Below, in pieces: positions 1-5,366 of a stretch of DNA of 8,455 nucleotides; the stretch's first letter is position 1, and the number at the start of each line of letters is the position of its first letter. Location: contig SBAT01000177.1 in NCBI GenBank assembly GCA_005240105.1, forward strand, positions 1-8,455. Reading direction: 5' to 3'. Below the pieces are notes generated by a model. That model was not told the origin of the DNA. It saw nothing but the letters and a program-made list of their open reading frames with translations, and searched no databases. This stretch comes from Chloroflexota bacterium (GTDB taxonomy: Bacteria; Cyanobacteriota; Vampirovibrionia; Obscuribacterales; Obscuribacteraceae). The translations under genes and the position numbers were made by a program.

Positions 1-486
1 TATGGTTCTAAGGTTGTTCGCTGCAAAGCCTCGGAAACCGAAATTGGCACAACCGTTGCCCAATTGGCTGATGCGGCTGCGCTTGGCGGTTCATCGAACG
101 GTTGCTTTATCTTCCCGGAATTTCAAAACGGCTATGACGCTATGTGCGTAATTGGTCAGGTATTAGAGCATTTGACCTACCAGGGACGAACTCTTTCACA
201 GGCTGTAAACCAGTTGCCGACGCTTATCTATCAGGTGGATTCGGTGCATTGCCCGTGGGAGCGCAAAGGACGTGTCATGCGTTTATTGGTGGAAAAGCAT
301 CACAACAGGCCGATGGAGCTTTTGGATGGTGTTAAGATTCAGACCAGGCCGGAGCACTGGATTCTGGTTCTACCGGACCCAGTTGATCCCCTGGTCCATG
401 TATATGCCGATGGGGTAGACTTGCAGTCCACTTCAGCCGACTTAAACGAGTACACACAGCTGGTTCGATACCTGCAACAAGTTTAA
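1..486 (+). CDS. Mannose-1-phosphate guanylyltransferase/phosphomannomutase-like protein, C-terminal part (5' end outside window)
   Basis: The reading frame is open from base 1 and ends at TAA 484-486, giving 161 visible residues. They look like domains III/IV of the alpha-D-phosphohexomutase fold. A loop reading GGSSNGCFIFPEF (from base 85) is followed by a helix, the segment VHCPWERKGRVMRLL, and then WILVLPDPVDPLVHVYAD near the end. The GCFIFP-type loop and the CPWE-KG-VMR segment recall the long cyanobacterial proteins that fuse an NTP-transferase domain to a phosphomannomutase domain and are annotated as mannose-1-phosphate guanylyltransferase (GDP-mannose supply for glycans). This resemblance is from memory. 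The usual sugar-binding GE-x-SGH loop and the phosphate-binding RPSGTEP loop are both replaced, so mutase activity is doubtful. A plain phosphoglucomutase/phosphomannomutase relative is the alternative, because the N-terminal half cannot be seen. Confidence 0.72.
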   Translation, partial: YGSKVVRCKASETEIGTTVAQLADAAALGGSSNGCFIFPEFQNGYDAMCVIGQVLEHLTYQGRTLSQAVNQLPTLIYQVDSVHCPWERKGRVMRLLVEKHHNRPMELLDGVKIQTRPEHWILVLPDPVDPLVHVYADGVDLQSTSADLNEYTQLVRYLQQV

Positions 487-567
487 GTTTCTGATTAAAT
501 CGCCCTATAAGTGGTAATAGATCTATATAGAAGGTTTAATAGCCTGACCTTGAGGTAATTATCAGTC

Positions 568-1017
568 GTGCCCAGCATTAATCCCGATGTATTGAAGCAA
601 ACGCTCGATCACTTTGCCGAGCAGGAATCTCTGGCTGAAGCCGAGATTCAGCAGTCCGAGGAAAAGATAGTCGACCTGGAAGCTCGCATAGTTGAGTGTA
701 ACGAGCGCTTGAAAACGGTCGAGGTAGACCGTGACCATGTCATGGAAATCATGAAGCGCTATGCCACGAAATCGACGACCGGTTCTGAGGACAAAGCAGC
801 TCCTGCCAAGTCCGAAACCAAGGCGCCGCAGGCAGCCGGAAAGTCCCAGCAGTCGGCAAGCACTGGCACAGCCAAACCTATTAAAGAACCTCCAAAAGCC
901 AGTCCCAAGGCAAGTCCTGCCGCCGAAGAGAAAAAGGCAGCCGAAGGGGAAGCAGCCGAAGGCGACGACGATACCGTCAAAAATATCAACGACGCCCTGC
1001 GCGGACTCTTCCGTTAA
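568..1017 (+). CDS. Hypothetical coiled-coil protein with Lys/Ala/Pro-rich low-complexity tail
   Basis: I do not recognise this 149-residue protein. The start is GTG 568. An in-frame TAA lies at 556-558, and the next in-frame ATG is about 60 codons downstream, so GTG is the only sensible start. A TGAGGT ribosome binding site lies at 551-556. Residues about 10-66 are highly charged and helical with heptad-like spacing (QSEEKIVDLEARIVECNERL), so probably a coiled coil. Residues 70-131 are Lys/Ala/Pro/Ser-rich and probably disordered. The tail is acidic (GDDDT) and then forms a short amphipathic helix ending NINDALRGLFR, which may be a docking peptide. No signal peptide or membrane segment is present, so it should be cytoplasmic. 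It lies 81 bp after the preceding gene and about 100 bp before the carrier-protein gene, so it may or may not share their transcript. Confidence 0.75.
   Translation: MPSINPDVLKQTLDHFAEQESLAEAEIQQSEEKIVDLEARIVECNERLKTVEVDRDHVMEIMKRYATKSTTGSEDKAAPAKSETKAPQAAGKSQQSASTGTAKPIKEPPKASPKASPAAEEKKAAEGEAAEGDDDTVKNINDALRGLFR
936..965 (+). repeat. Two imperfect 15-bp tandem units in the coiled-coil protein gene
   Basis: GGCAGCCGAAGGGGA (936-950) is followed directly by AGCAGCCGAAGGCGA (951-965), which differs at two positions. Both encode an alanine/glutamate/glycine stretch (AAEGEAAEGD) in the low-complexity tail. It looks like a small in-frame duplication that expands the linker. Confidence 0.6.
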
Positions 1018-1110
1018 CCACTTAAAATTAGCTTCTTTGGAAAATTAAACCGCATCTGATAACATTGAGGACGTTGCGATTTCGTGCGTATTTCCTTGTG
1101 TAGATTTGGC

Positions 1111-1116
1111 AGGTGG
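1111..1116 (+). promoter_or_regulatory. Ribosome binding site that decides the carrier-protein start
   Basis: AGGTGG lies four bases before GTG 1121. It favours GTG 1121 over the upstream in-frame TTG 1106, which has no purine-rich sequence at a suitable distance. Confidence 0.6.
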
Positions 1117-1120
1117 AAAA

Positions 1121-1333
1121 GTGAGTGAAGTAACGGCCATGATGGCTGGCATCGTAGTAGATATTCTCGTCAAAGTTGGCGACGATGTTAATGATGGACA
1201 AGATGTAGTTATTCTTGAGTCAATGAAAATGCAATTGCCTGTACATTCGACAGGCGCTGGTAAAGTAGCCGAGATCAAAGTTGGAACTGGTGATTTTGTC
1301 AATGAAGGCGATTCTCTTATTTCGCTTTCCTAG
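1121..1333 (+). CDS. Free-standing biotin/lipoyl attachment domain protein (BLAP/BCCP-like)
   Basis: This is a 70-residue protein that is essentially one biotinyl/lipoyl domain. The modified lysine sits in ESMKM (Lys36, codon 1226-1228), the standard biotinylation motif of biotin carboxyl carrier proteins. It is flanked by the two half-domain repeats (MMAGIVVDILVKVGDDV and TGAGKVAEIKVGTGDFV). The GTG at 1121 is chosen because of the AGGTGG just before it. Starting at TTG 1106 would add five residues. Its size and its position just before HMG-CoA lyase match B. subtilis YngHB, a carrier beside the yngG and yngF genes. It probably carries biotin for an acyl-CoA carboxylase such as methylcrotonyl-CoA carboxylase, but no carboxylase subunit is in the window, so the partner is inferred. 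Lipoylation is a less likely alternative because of the MKM context. Confidence 0.88.
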   Translation: MSEVTAMMAGIVVDILVKVGDDVNDGQDVVILESMKMQLPVHSTGAGKVAEIKVGTGDFVNEGDSLISLS

Positions 1334-1343
1334 CAGGTACTAA

Positions 1344-2291
1344 ATGTTTGAGAAGCTACCTGGATCAGTTACCGTATTTGAAGTTGGTCCGCGTGATGGG
1401 CTGCAAAATGAAGAGCGCTTTGTTCCAACCAAAGACAAAGTTCGCTTGATTGAAGCGTTAGCTTCTGCTGGATTGAAAAATATTGAAATCACATCCTTTG
1501 TCAGTCCAAAGTGGATACCACAACTGGCTGATGGAGCAGAAGTAGCTGGTTTACTAAAGTTGCCGGCGGATGTGGTTACATCGGCACTGGTGCCCAATTT
1601 GAAGGGGCTGGAGTCGGCTCATGCAGCTGGTGTGCGTAAAGTAGCCGTTTTTATGTCGGCCAGCGAAAGCCACAGCAAGCGCAACATCAATAAGTCAATA
1701 GATGAGGCTGTCGAGACTCTTTCTGAAGTTGTTACTGCAGCTAAACAACAAGGTCATTTGGTGCGTGGTTATTTGTCAGTCGTTTTTGAATGTCCATACG
1801 AGGGATCGGTTAATAGGGATCAAGTGGCTCGTTTGGTTGAGCGGTTGCTTAATATGGGTATCGATGAACTTTCGCTCGGTGACACAATTGGCGCGGCGAC
1901 GCCCGGTCAAGTGGCATCGCTGGTTAGTTTGTTATCCAAGAGCGTTCCATTGGAAAAAATGGCTTTGCATTTTCATGACACCAGGGGGACGGCTCTGGCT
2001 AATGTCGTGGCCGGACTGGAAAGTGGTGTGACCACATTTGATGCTTCAATAGGTGGCATGGGCGGTTGCCCGTATGCGCCGGGCGCTGCCGGTAATCTGG
2101 CCACGGAAGATTTGATATACATGCTTAACGGACTGGGAGTTTCGACAGGCGTTAACTTGGACAAACTAGTTGATTGTGGCGCTCTTGCTCAAGAGATAAT
2201 TGGCAGACAATTGCCGGGAAGATACTTGAAAGCAGCGCTGGCATCAAGGGAAAAGGCAACTCATGAGACTTGTGCGGAGGCTAAGAAGTGA
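1344..2291 (+). CDS. mvaB: Hydroxymethylglutaryl-CoA lyase
   Basis: This 315-residue protein should cleave HMG-CoA to acetyl-CoA and acetoacetate, the last step of leucine catabolism, in the cytoplasm. It is a DRE-TIM metallolyase. FEVGPRDGLQNE supplies the catalytic Arg17-Asp18 pair, SVVFECPYEG and LGDTIGAATP are family segments, and HFHDTRG holds the metal-ligand histidines His209 and His211. IGGMGGCPYAPGAAGN contains the signature cysteine Cys242 and the metal-binding Asn251, nine residues apart as in the human enzyme. The full set is intact, so it should be active. Length is normal for the bacterial enzyme. ATG 1344 is preceded by AGGT (1335-1338) and lies 10 bases after the carrier-protein stop. 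The next gene overlaps its stop in a GTGA arrangement, which indicates translational coupling. Homocitrate synthase-type relatives are unlikely given the GGCPYAPGA signature. Confidence 0.95.
   Translation: MFEKLPGSVTVFEVGPRDGLQNEERFVPTKDKVRLIEALASAGLKNIEITSFVSPKWIPQLADGAEVAGLLKLPADVVTSALVPNLKGLESAHAAGVRKVAVFMSASESHSKRNINKSIDEAVETLSEVVTAAKQQGHLVRGYLSVVFECPYEGSVNRDQVARLVERLLNMGIDELSLGDTIGAATPGQVASLVSLLSKSVPLEKMALHFHDTRGTALANVVAGLESGVTTFDASIGGMGGCPYAPGAAGNLATEDLIYMLNGLGVSTGVNLDKLVDCGALAQEIIGRQLPGRYLKAALASREKATHETCAEAKK
2276..2280 (+). promoter_or_regulatory. Ribosome binding site for the enoyl-CoA hydratase gene
   Basis: GGAGG lies seven bases before GTG 2288, inside the 3' end of the HMG-CoA lyase gene. 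It supports GTG 2288 over the in-frame ATGs at 2297 and 2303. Confidence 0.7.
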
Positions 2292-3109
2292 CATCCATGG
2301 TAATGACAGAATCACTTATTGTGGAGAAGCAGGGTGCGATAGCTTTTCTCAAACTGAATCGCCCCGATGTGCTTAACAGTCTCAATAGAGATCTGTTAAG
2401 CAATCTGCTTACGGCTTGCAACGAGTTGGCCAATGACAAAAACTGCCGTGTGGTTGTGATAATTGGTGCGGGCAACAAGGCATTTAGTGCCGGAGCTGAT
2501 CTGGCTGAACGCAAAGGTATGAGCGAAGGACAGGTGCTCGACTACTTGAGCCTGATTCAAAAGACGATGCTGTCCGTCGAGCAGTTGCCGCAAGTGGTCA
2601 TAGCGGCCATAAATGGATCAGCATTTGGCGGTGGTACGGAGCTTTCTCTTGCTTGTGATTTACGCATGATGGTGGAAGAAGCCAGCTTGCGCCTGACAGA
2701 AGTGAAGTTGGGGATTATCCCTGGTGCTGGTGGCACTCAACGTTTACCGCGCCTCATCGGTAAATCCAAAGCTAAGGAATTGATCCTCACAGGGCAACCA
2801 ATTACAGCAAAAGAGGCGCAAGCTTTTGGGCTTGTCCATCGCGTGGTACCAGCAGGTACAGCCGGCAATGGTAGCTATCACGAGGAACTGCTCAAACAGG
2901 CGGAAATTTGGGCTAAGGAAATTGCTAACAATGCACCACTGGCTCTCAAGCAAGCAAAGTATGCAATCGATAATGGTTTTGATCGTGATTTGCAGGCAGG
3001 TTTAGCTATTGAAACAAAGGCTTACTTGCAATTATTGAACACAAAAGATCGGTTGGAAGGATTGCAGGCATTTGCTGAAAAGCGCGCGCCTCAATACAAG
3101 GGCGAATAG
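2288..3109 (+). CDS. Enoyl-CoA hydratase/isomerase family protein, probably methylglutaconyl-CoA hydratase
   Basis: This 273-residue crotonase-fold protein most likely hydrates 3-methylglutaconyl-CoA to HMG-CoA, feeding the lyase encoded just before it. The two oxyanion-hole segments are present (FSAGADL at residues 66-72 and INGSAFGGG around 109-116). Both acid-base glutamates are present: Glu118 in GGGTELSLACD and Glu138 in LTEVKLGIIPGAGG. They are 20 residues apart, as Glu144 and Glu164 are in rat crotonase. The AGADLAERKGM stretch resembles the AUH/LiuC branch, but the substrate is inferred mainly from the neighbour, and a short-chain enoyl-CoA hydratase of beta-oxidation remains possible. 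The GTG start overlaps the lyase stop by four bases with a strong GGAGG upstream. YngF plays the same positional role in B. subtilis. Confidence 0.9.
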   Translation: MTSMVMTESLIVEKQGAIAFLKLNRPDVLNSLNRDLLSNLLTACNELANDKNCRVVVIIGAGNKAFSAGADLAERKGMSEGQVLDYLSLIQKTMLSVEQLPQVVIAAINGSAFGGGTELSLACDLRMMVEEASLRLTEVKLGIIPGAGGTQRLPRLIGKSKAKELILTGQPITAKEAQAFGLVHRVVPAGTAGNGSYHEELLKQAEIWAKEIANNAPLALKQAKYAIDNGFDRDLQAGLAIETKAYLQLLNTKDRLEGLQAFAEKRAPQYKGE

Positions 3110-3113
3110 GAGA
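3108..3113 (+). promoter_or_regulatory. Ribosome binding site that decides the mobA start
   Basis: AGGAGA overlaps the stop codon of the hydratase gene and lies six bases before ATG 3120. It supports that start rather than the open frame reaching back to TTG 3072 inside the preceding gene. Confidence 0.7.
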
Positions 3114-3119
3114 ATACTC

Positions 3120-3794
3120 ATGTTCAAGGGCGGGCATTTGATGGAACCTTCCTTAGATAGGCAACATCCGGATATTCTCGATTCAGCTAGCCGTGAAACG
3201 CTGCCGCTGCCTGTTACAGGTCTTATCCTTTGTGGTGGCAAAAGCAAGCGCATGGGTAGACCCAAGGCTTTCCTTCCCTATGGTGGTCGTACAATTGTTG
3301 AGCACCTAATCAATAGATTTACACAATTGTTCGACGAGGTGTTTTTGGTAGCCAATGAACCGGATGCCTTTTCGCAAATGACAGTTGATGTTGTAAAAGA
3401 CATACTGCCAAACCGTGGACCTGTTTGTGGAATTCTTTCCGGGTTGCTTGTGGCAAAACATGAGCATGTCTTTGTTGCCGCCTGTGATATGCCGCTTGTG
3501 GACAGGAAGCTGGTTAGAGAAATGTCGCGCCGCCGCAGTGAATACGATGTGGTTGTGTTGGGACATGATGGCCAAGTTGAGCCGCTTCTAGGCTTTTATT
3601 CCAAATCATGCATCAAGTCTTTGGAAGATACGTTATTTGCCGGCAAGAGCGCCGTACATGACGTATTATCCGGTGTCTCTGCTTCTGTTTTTGACTATAA
3701 ACAGGTATCTAGTACCTCTGATCCAATGCCGGCATATTTCAATGTAAATACACCGCTGGATTACTCAGAGCTTCTGTCTAAGACCAGCAAATAA
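3120..3794 (+). CDS. mobA: Molybdenum cofactor guanylyltransferase (MobA-like)
   Basis: This 224-residue protein is of the MobA family, which transfers GMP from GTP to molybdopterin to make the guanine dinucleotide form of the molybdenum cofactor, in the cytoplasm. The nucleotide-binding signature is at residues 35-56 (LILCGGKSKRMGRPKAFLPY, with Gly39-Gly40, Arg44-Met45-Gly46 and Lys49). It is followed by RGPVCGILSGL (99-109), the metal-binding ACDMPLVD (121-128), VEPLLGFY (153-160) and a terminal FNVNTPLD (207-214). About 33 residues precede the Rossmann-like core, more than is usual. ATG 3141 (residue 8) is a possible shorter start. The gene begins 11 bases after the hydratase stop, so it is probably in the same transcript, although its function does not match leucine breakdown. 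A MobA-like transferase with another nucleotide or acceptor (MocA/CofC-type) cannot be ruled out. Confidence 0.85.
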   Translation: MFKGGHLMEPSLDRQHPDILDSASRETLPLPVTGLILCGGKSKRMGRPKAFLPYGGRTIVEHLINRFTQLFDEVFLVANEPDAFSQMTVDVVKDILPNRGPVCGILSGLLVAKHEHVFVAACDMPLVDRKLVREMSRRRSEYDVVVLGHDGQVEPLLGFYSKSCIKSLEDTLFAGKSAVHDVLSGVSASVFDYKQVSSTSDPMPAYFNVNTPLDYSELLSKTSK

Positions 3795-3795
3795 C

Positions 3796-4581
3796 TTATC
3801 GAATTCGCTCAAGTGTTTTAACCGAACGTTCACCATCTTCTTCGATAGTAACGCTGTCCGGTGCAACTCTAACAACTTCTAGCGACTCAAACTTATCACC
3901 TGTGCCAAGAGTAATTGTTTGAGGCCATTTATTGTCTTGTCTAAGCCGCCCGTCTGTAATTTTAAGGACGGCTCTGTCGGCTAAAACTGCCACCAGGCGC
4001 ACTTTGTGAGAGAGCATGGGCCTTGATGGCGGCTCGGGCATTTCGGTTGAGGGGATAGATGGCGGAGCATAAGTCTGAACAACCGGCGGTGGTGGTGGCA
4101 CCAGCAAACGCTTGCCTTTGTTTGTTGTTGCGGGCGTTTCTTCATCCTCCGGTGCAATGCCGTGGCTGGGAAAAGGTTTAAGTCCGGTTATGCCTATAAA
4201 AGGATCTTTCCTACCGGCATTCTTGCGAGCAGTGCTTTGAGCTTCCGTCCGTCCGGTGGCAGCAATTTTTGTTGGTGGTGCGGACTCAACTGGTAGCGCT
4301 TGTTGAGAGCCTGGCATGGTTGCGGTTGGCGGAATAGTCTGAGGTCCACTAAGCGATGGACGAAGCGGCTCTGCTGCGCCAATTTTGAAATCTGCAGCAG
4401 CTGTCTTGGCGCTTTCTGTCCGTACTTTCTTAGTCTTGGTGCGCTTAAATTTGGTTGGCACTTGCGCCGTTATTTCTTCCTGTTTGGCAAGTTGAGAATT
4501 TTGCCATACATTTACCCCGCCGATCAAAAGAGCACCAGCAAGGATTAGAAGCAAAATTCTTGTTCTTTTACTGTCTGGCAT
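3796..4581 (-). CDS. pilP: Type IV pilus assembly protein PilP-like
   Basis: This 261-residue protein is probably the PilP component of the pilus inner-membrane alignment complex, which links PilN/PilO to the secretin. A basic N-terminus is followed by one hydrophobic segment (residues about 8-25) acting as membrane anchor, with no lipobox cysteine of the kind found in classical PilP lipoproteins. Residues 40-120 are a Pro/Thr/Ala-rich extracytoplasmic linker. GRKDPF at 123-128 is the typical PilP/GspC DPF motif. A proline-rich hinge (five prolines in a row, 162-166) leads to a beta-rich C-terminal domain (about 190-261) with VRLVAVLADRAVLKI and a typical G-D-x-x-x-x-x-x-V ending. ATG 4581 has GAGGA a few bases upstream, overlapping the pilO TGA. 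The product is assigned from architecture and neighbours, since sequence conservation in this family is low. Confidence 0.75.
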   Translation of the reverse strand: MPDSKRTRILLLILAGALLIGGVNVWQNSQLAKQEEITAQVPTKFKRTKTKKVRTESAKTAAADFKIGAAEPLRPSLSGPQTIPPTATMPGSQQALPVESAPPTKIAATGRTEAQSTARKNAGRKDPFIGITGLKPFPSHGIAPEDEETPATTNKGKRLLVPPPPPVVQTYAPPSIPSTEMPEPPSRPMLSHKVRLVAVLADRAVLKITDGRLRQDNKWPQTITLGTGDKFESLEVVRVAPDSVTIEEDGERSVKTLERIR

Positions 4582-4588
4582 AGAGTCC

Positions 4589-5356
4589 TCAAGGTAAATA
4601 GTAGGTGGTTAGTAGAAAGGCAATATCCAGATTCTTGTTCAATTCAATCCGCTGCTTTTTCTTGTCGGACTCAGTTATTTCGGGTAGGTCTATTTCAATT
4701 TGGGTGATGCCTATCACCCGTTGATACGCCTCAAGTTTCTTCATTAGTTCTACAAAAGAGGGGTAATCGCCGGTTACGGAACATTCAACGAGCAAAGTAT
4801 TTAGTCCAGCCTCTTGCTCGGGCGTAAGGACCTCTTTAGGCTTTTCTTTTACCTTTTTGCCCTTCTTTGGCTTTTTGTCTTTGTCCTTATCCTTGTCCTT
4901 GTCCTTTTCGGCATCCTTGGCGGCGCCGAGAGCGGCGGCCTTGTTCTTTCCGCCTAATGAAAGTTTGCTGCCAGTGTTGGCCAGAGCCTGTTGCTCCTTA
5001 TCCTCTTGGGCAATTTCTTTCAATTTGTCTTTGCCTGGCGGTTGTACCTGAACCAAATCCATTCCTGATTCCAGACACATTTTTTCCAAATCAATCATCA
5101 AAAGGTCTATGTCGGCTGATTTTGGAACTGAGGCTCTTAACGATTCTATATTTACTTCAAGCATCTTTTGATCGTTTTTCAGTTTATTCAAATTGGCTAT
5201 TTTGCTTTTAAGAACAACTTGTTCCTTGGCCTTGTCTTTTAATTCTTGTTCCTTGGACTGCCAGTCTGTAACAGCCTGGCTTGTGACAGCAAACCACATC
5301 ACGGCAGCCAGAACGGACGGCAGGGCGGCGATTAAGATTTTTTCTCTTGTTTGCAT
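4589..5356 (-). CDS. pilO: Type IV pilus assembly protein PilO-like
   Basis: This 255-residue protein fits PilO, the partner of PilN in the inner-membrane pilus scaffold. It has a short cytoplasmic N-terminus, one membrane helix (residues about 8-25), a periplasmic coiled coil (about 31-75, QELKDKAKEQVVLKSKIANL and onward), and a ferredoxin-like C-terminal domain (about 180-255) containing VECSVTGDYPSFVELMKKLE, a PilO hallmark. An insertion of about 50 residues (about 120-175) is very rich in Lys and Asp, with five consecutive Lys-Asp pairs at 151-160 followed by a lysine-rich basic stretch. It splits the protein between the first periplasmic segment (ending near VQVQPPG) and the C-terminal domain. 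ATG 5356 has GAGGG seven bases upstream and lies 10 bases after the preceding gene, so the genes are co-transcribed. GspM-like proteins are the alternative, but the PilM/PilN neighbour favours PilO. Confidence 0.85.
   Translation of the reverse strand: MQTREKILIAALPSVLAAVMWFAVTSQAVTDWQSKEQELKDKAKEQVVLKSKIANLNKLKNDQKMLEVNIESLRASVPKSADIDLLMIDLEKMCLESGMDLVQVQPPGKDKLKEIAQEDKEQQALANTGSKLSLGGKNKAAALGAAKDAEKDKDKDKDKDKKPKKGKKVKEKPKEVLTPEQEAGLNTLLVECSVTGDYPSFVELMKKLEAYQRVIGITQIEIDLPEITESDKKKQRIELNKNLDIAFLLTTYYLP
4875..4910 (-). repeat. Hexanucleotide repeat encoding Lys-Asp pairs within pilO
   Basis: Six contiguous 6-bp units on the + strand read TTGTCT, TTGTCC, TTATCC, TTGTCC, TTGTCC and TTTTCG. The coding strand reads GGACAA-type units that give alternating Lys-Asp. 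Unit number could change by slippage without shifting frame, so linker length may vary between strains. Confidence 0.8.
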
Positions 5357-5366
5357 GTGCTAGCCC

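Noticed and set aside
511..530. ATAGATCTAT palindrome and AT-rich stretch in the 81-bp gap before the coiled-coil gene
   Set aside because: The 10-bp palindrome could occur by chance in AT-rich DNA. No convincing -35/-10 pair with correct spacing surrounds it.
759..1048. Open frames on both strands overlapping the coiled-coil protein tail
   Set aside because: Both arise from the low-complexity Lys/Ala/Pro codons of the real gene at 568-1017 and have no start signals or family resemblance.
1074..1106. Possible promoter (TTGCGA then TAGATT) before the carrier-protein gene
   Set aside because: The spacing is about 21 bases and the second box matches the consensus weakly, so it cannot be supported as a sigma-70 promoter.
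3072..3119. Upstream TTG start that would extend mobA into the hydratase gene
   Set aside because: It would overlap the upstream gene by 38 bases without a ribosome binding site, whereas ATG 3120 has AGGAGA at good spacing.
4857..5051. Open frame on the + strand rich in Leu/Ser repeats
   Set aside because: It is the antisense reading of the Lys/Asp repeat region of pilO. It has no ribosome binding site, and the real gene on the other strand explains its composition.
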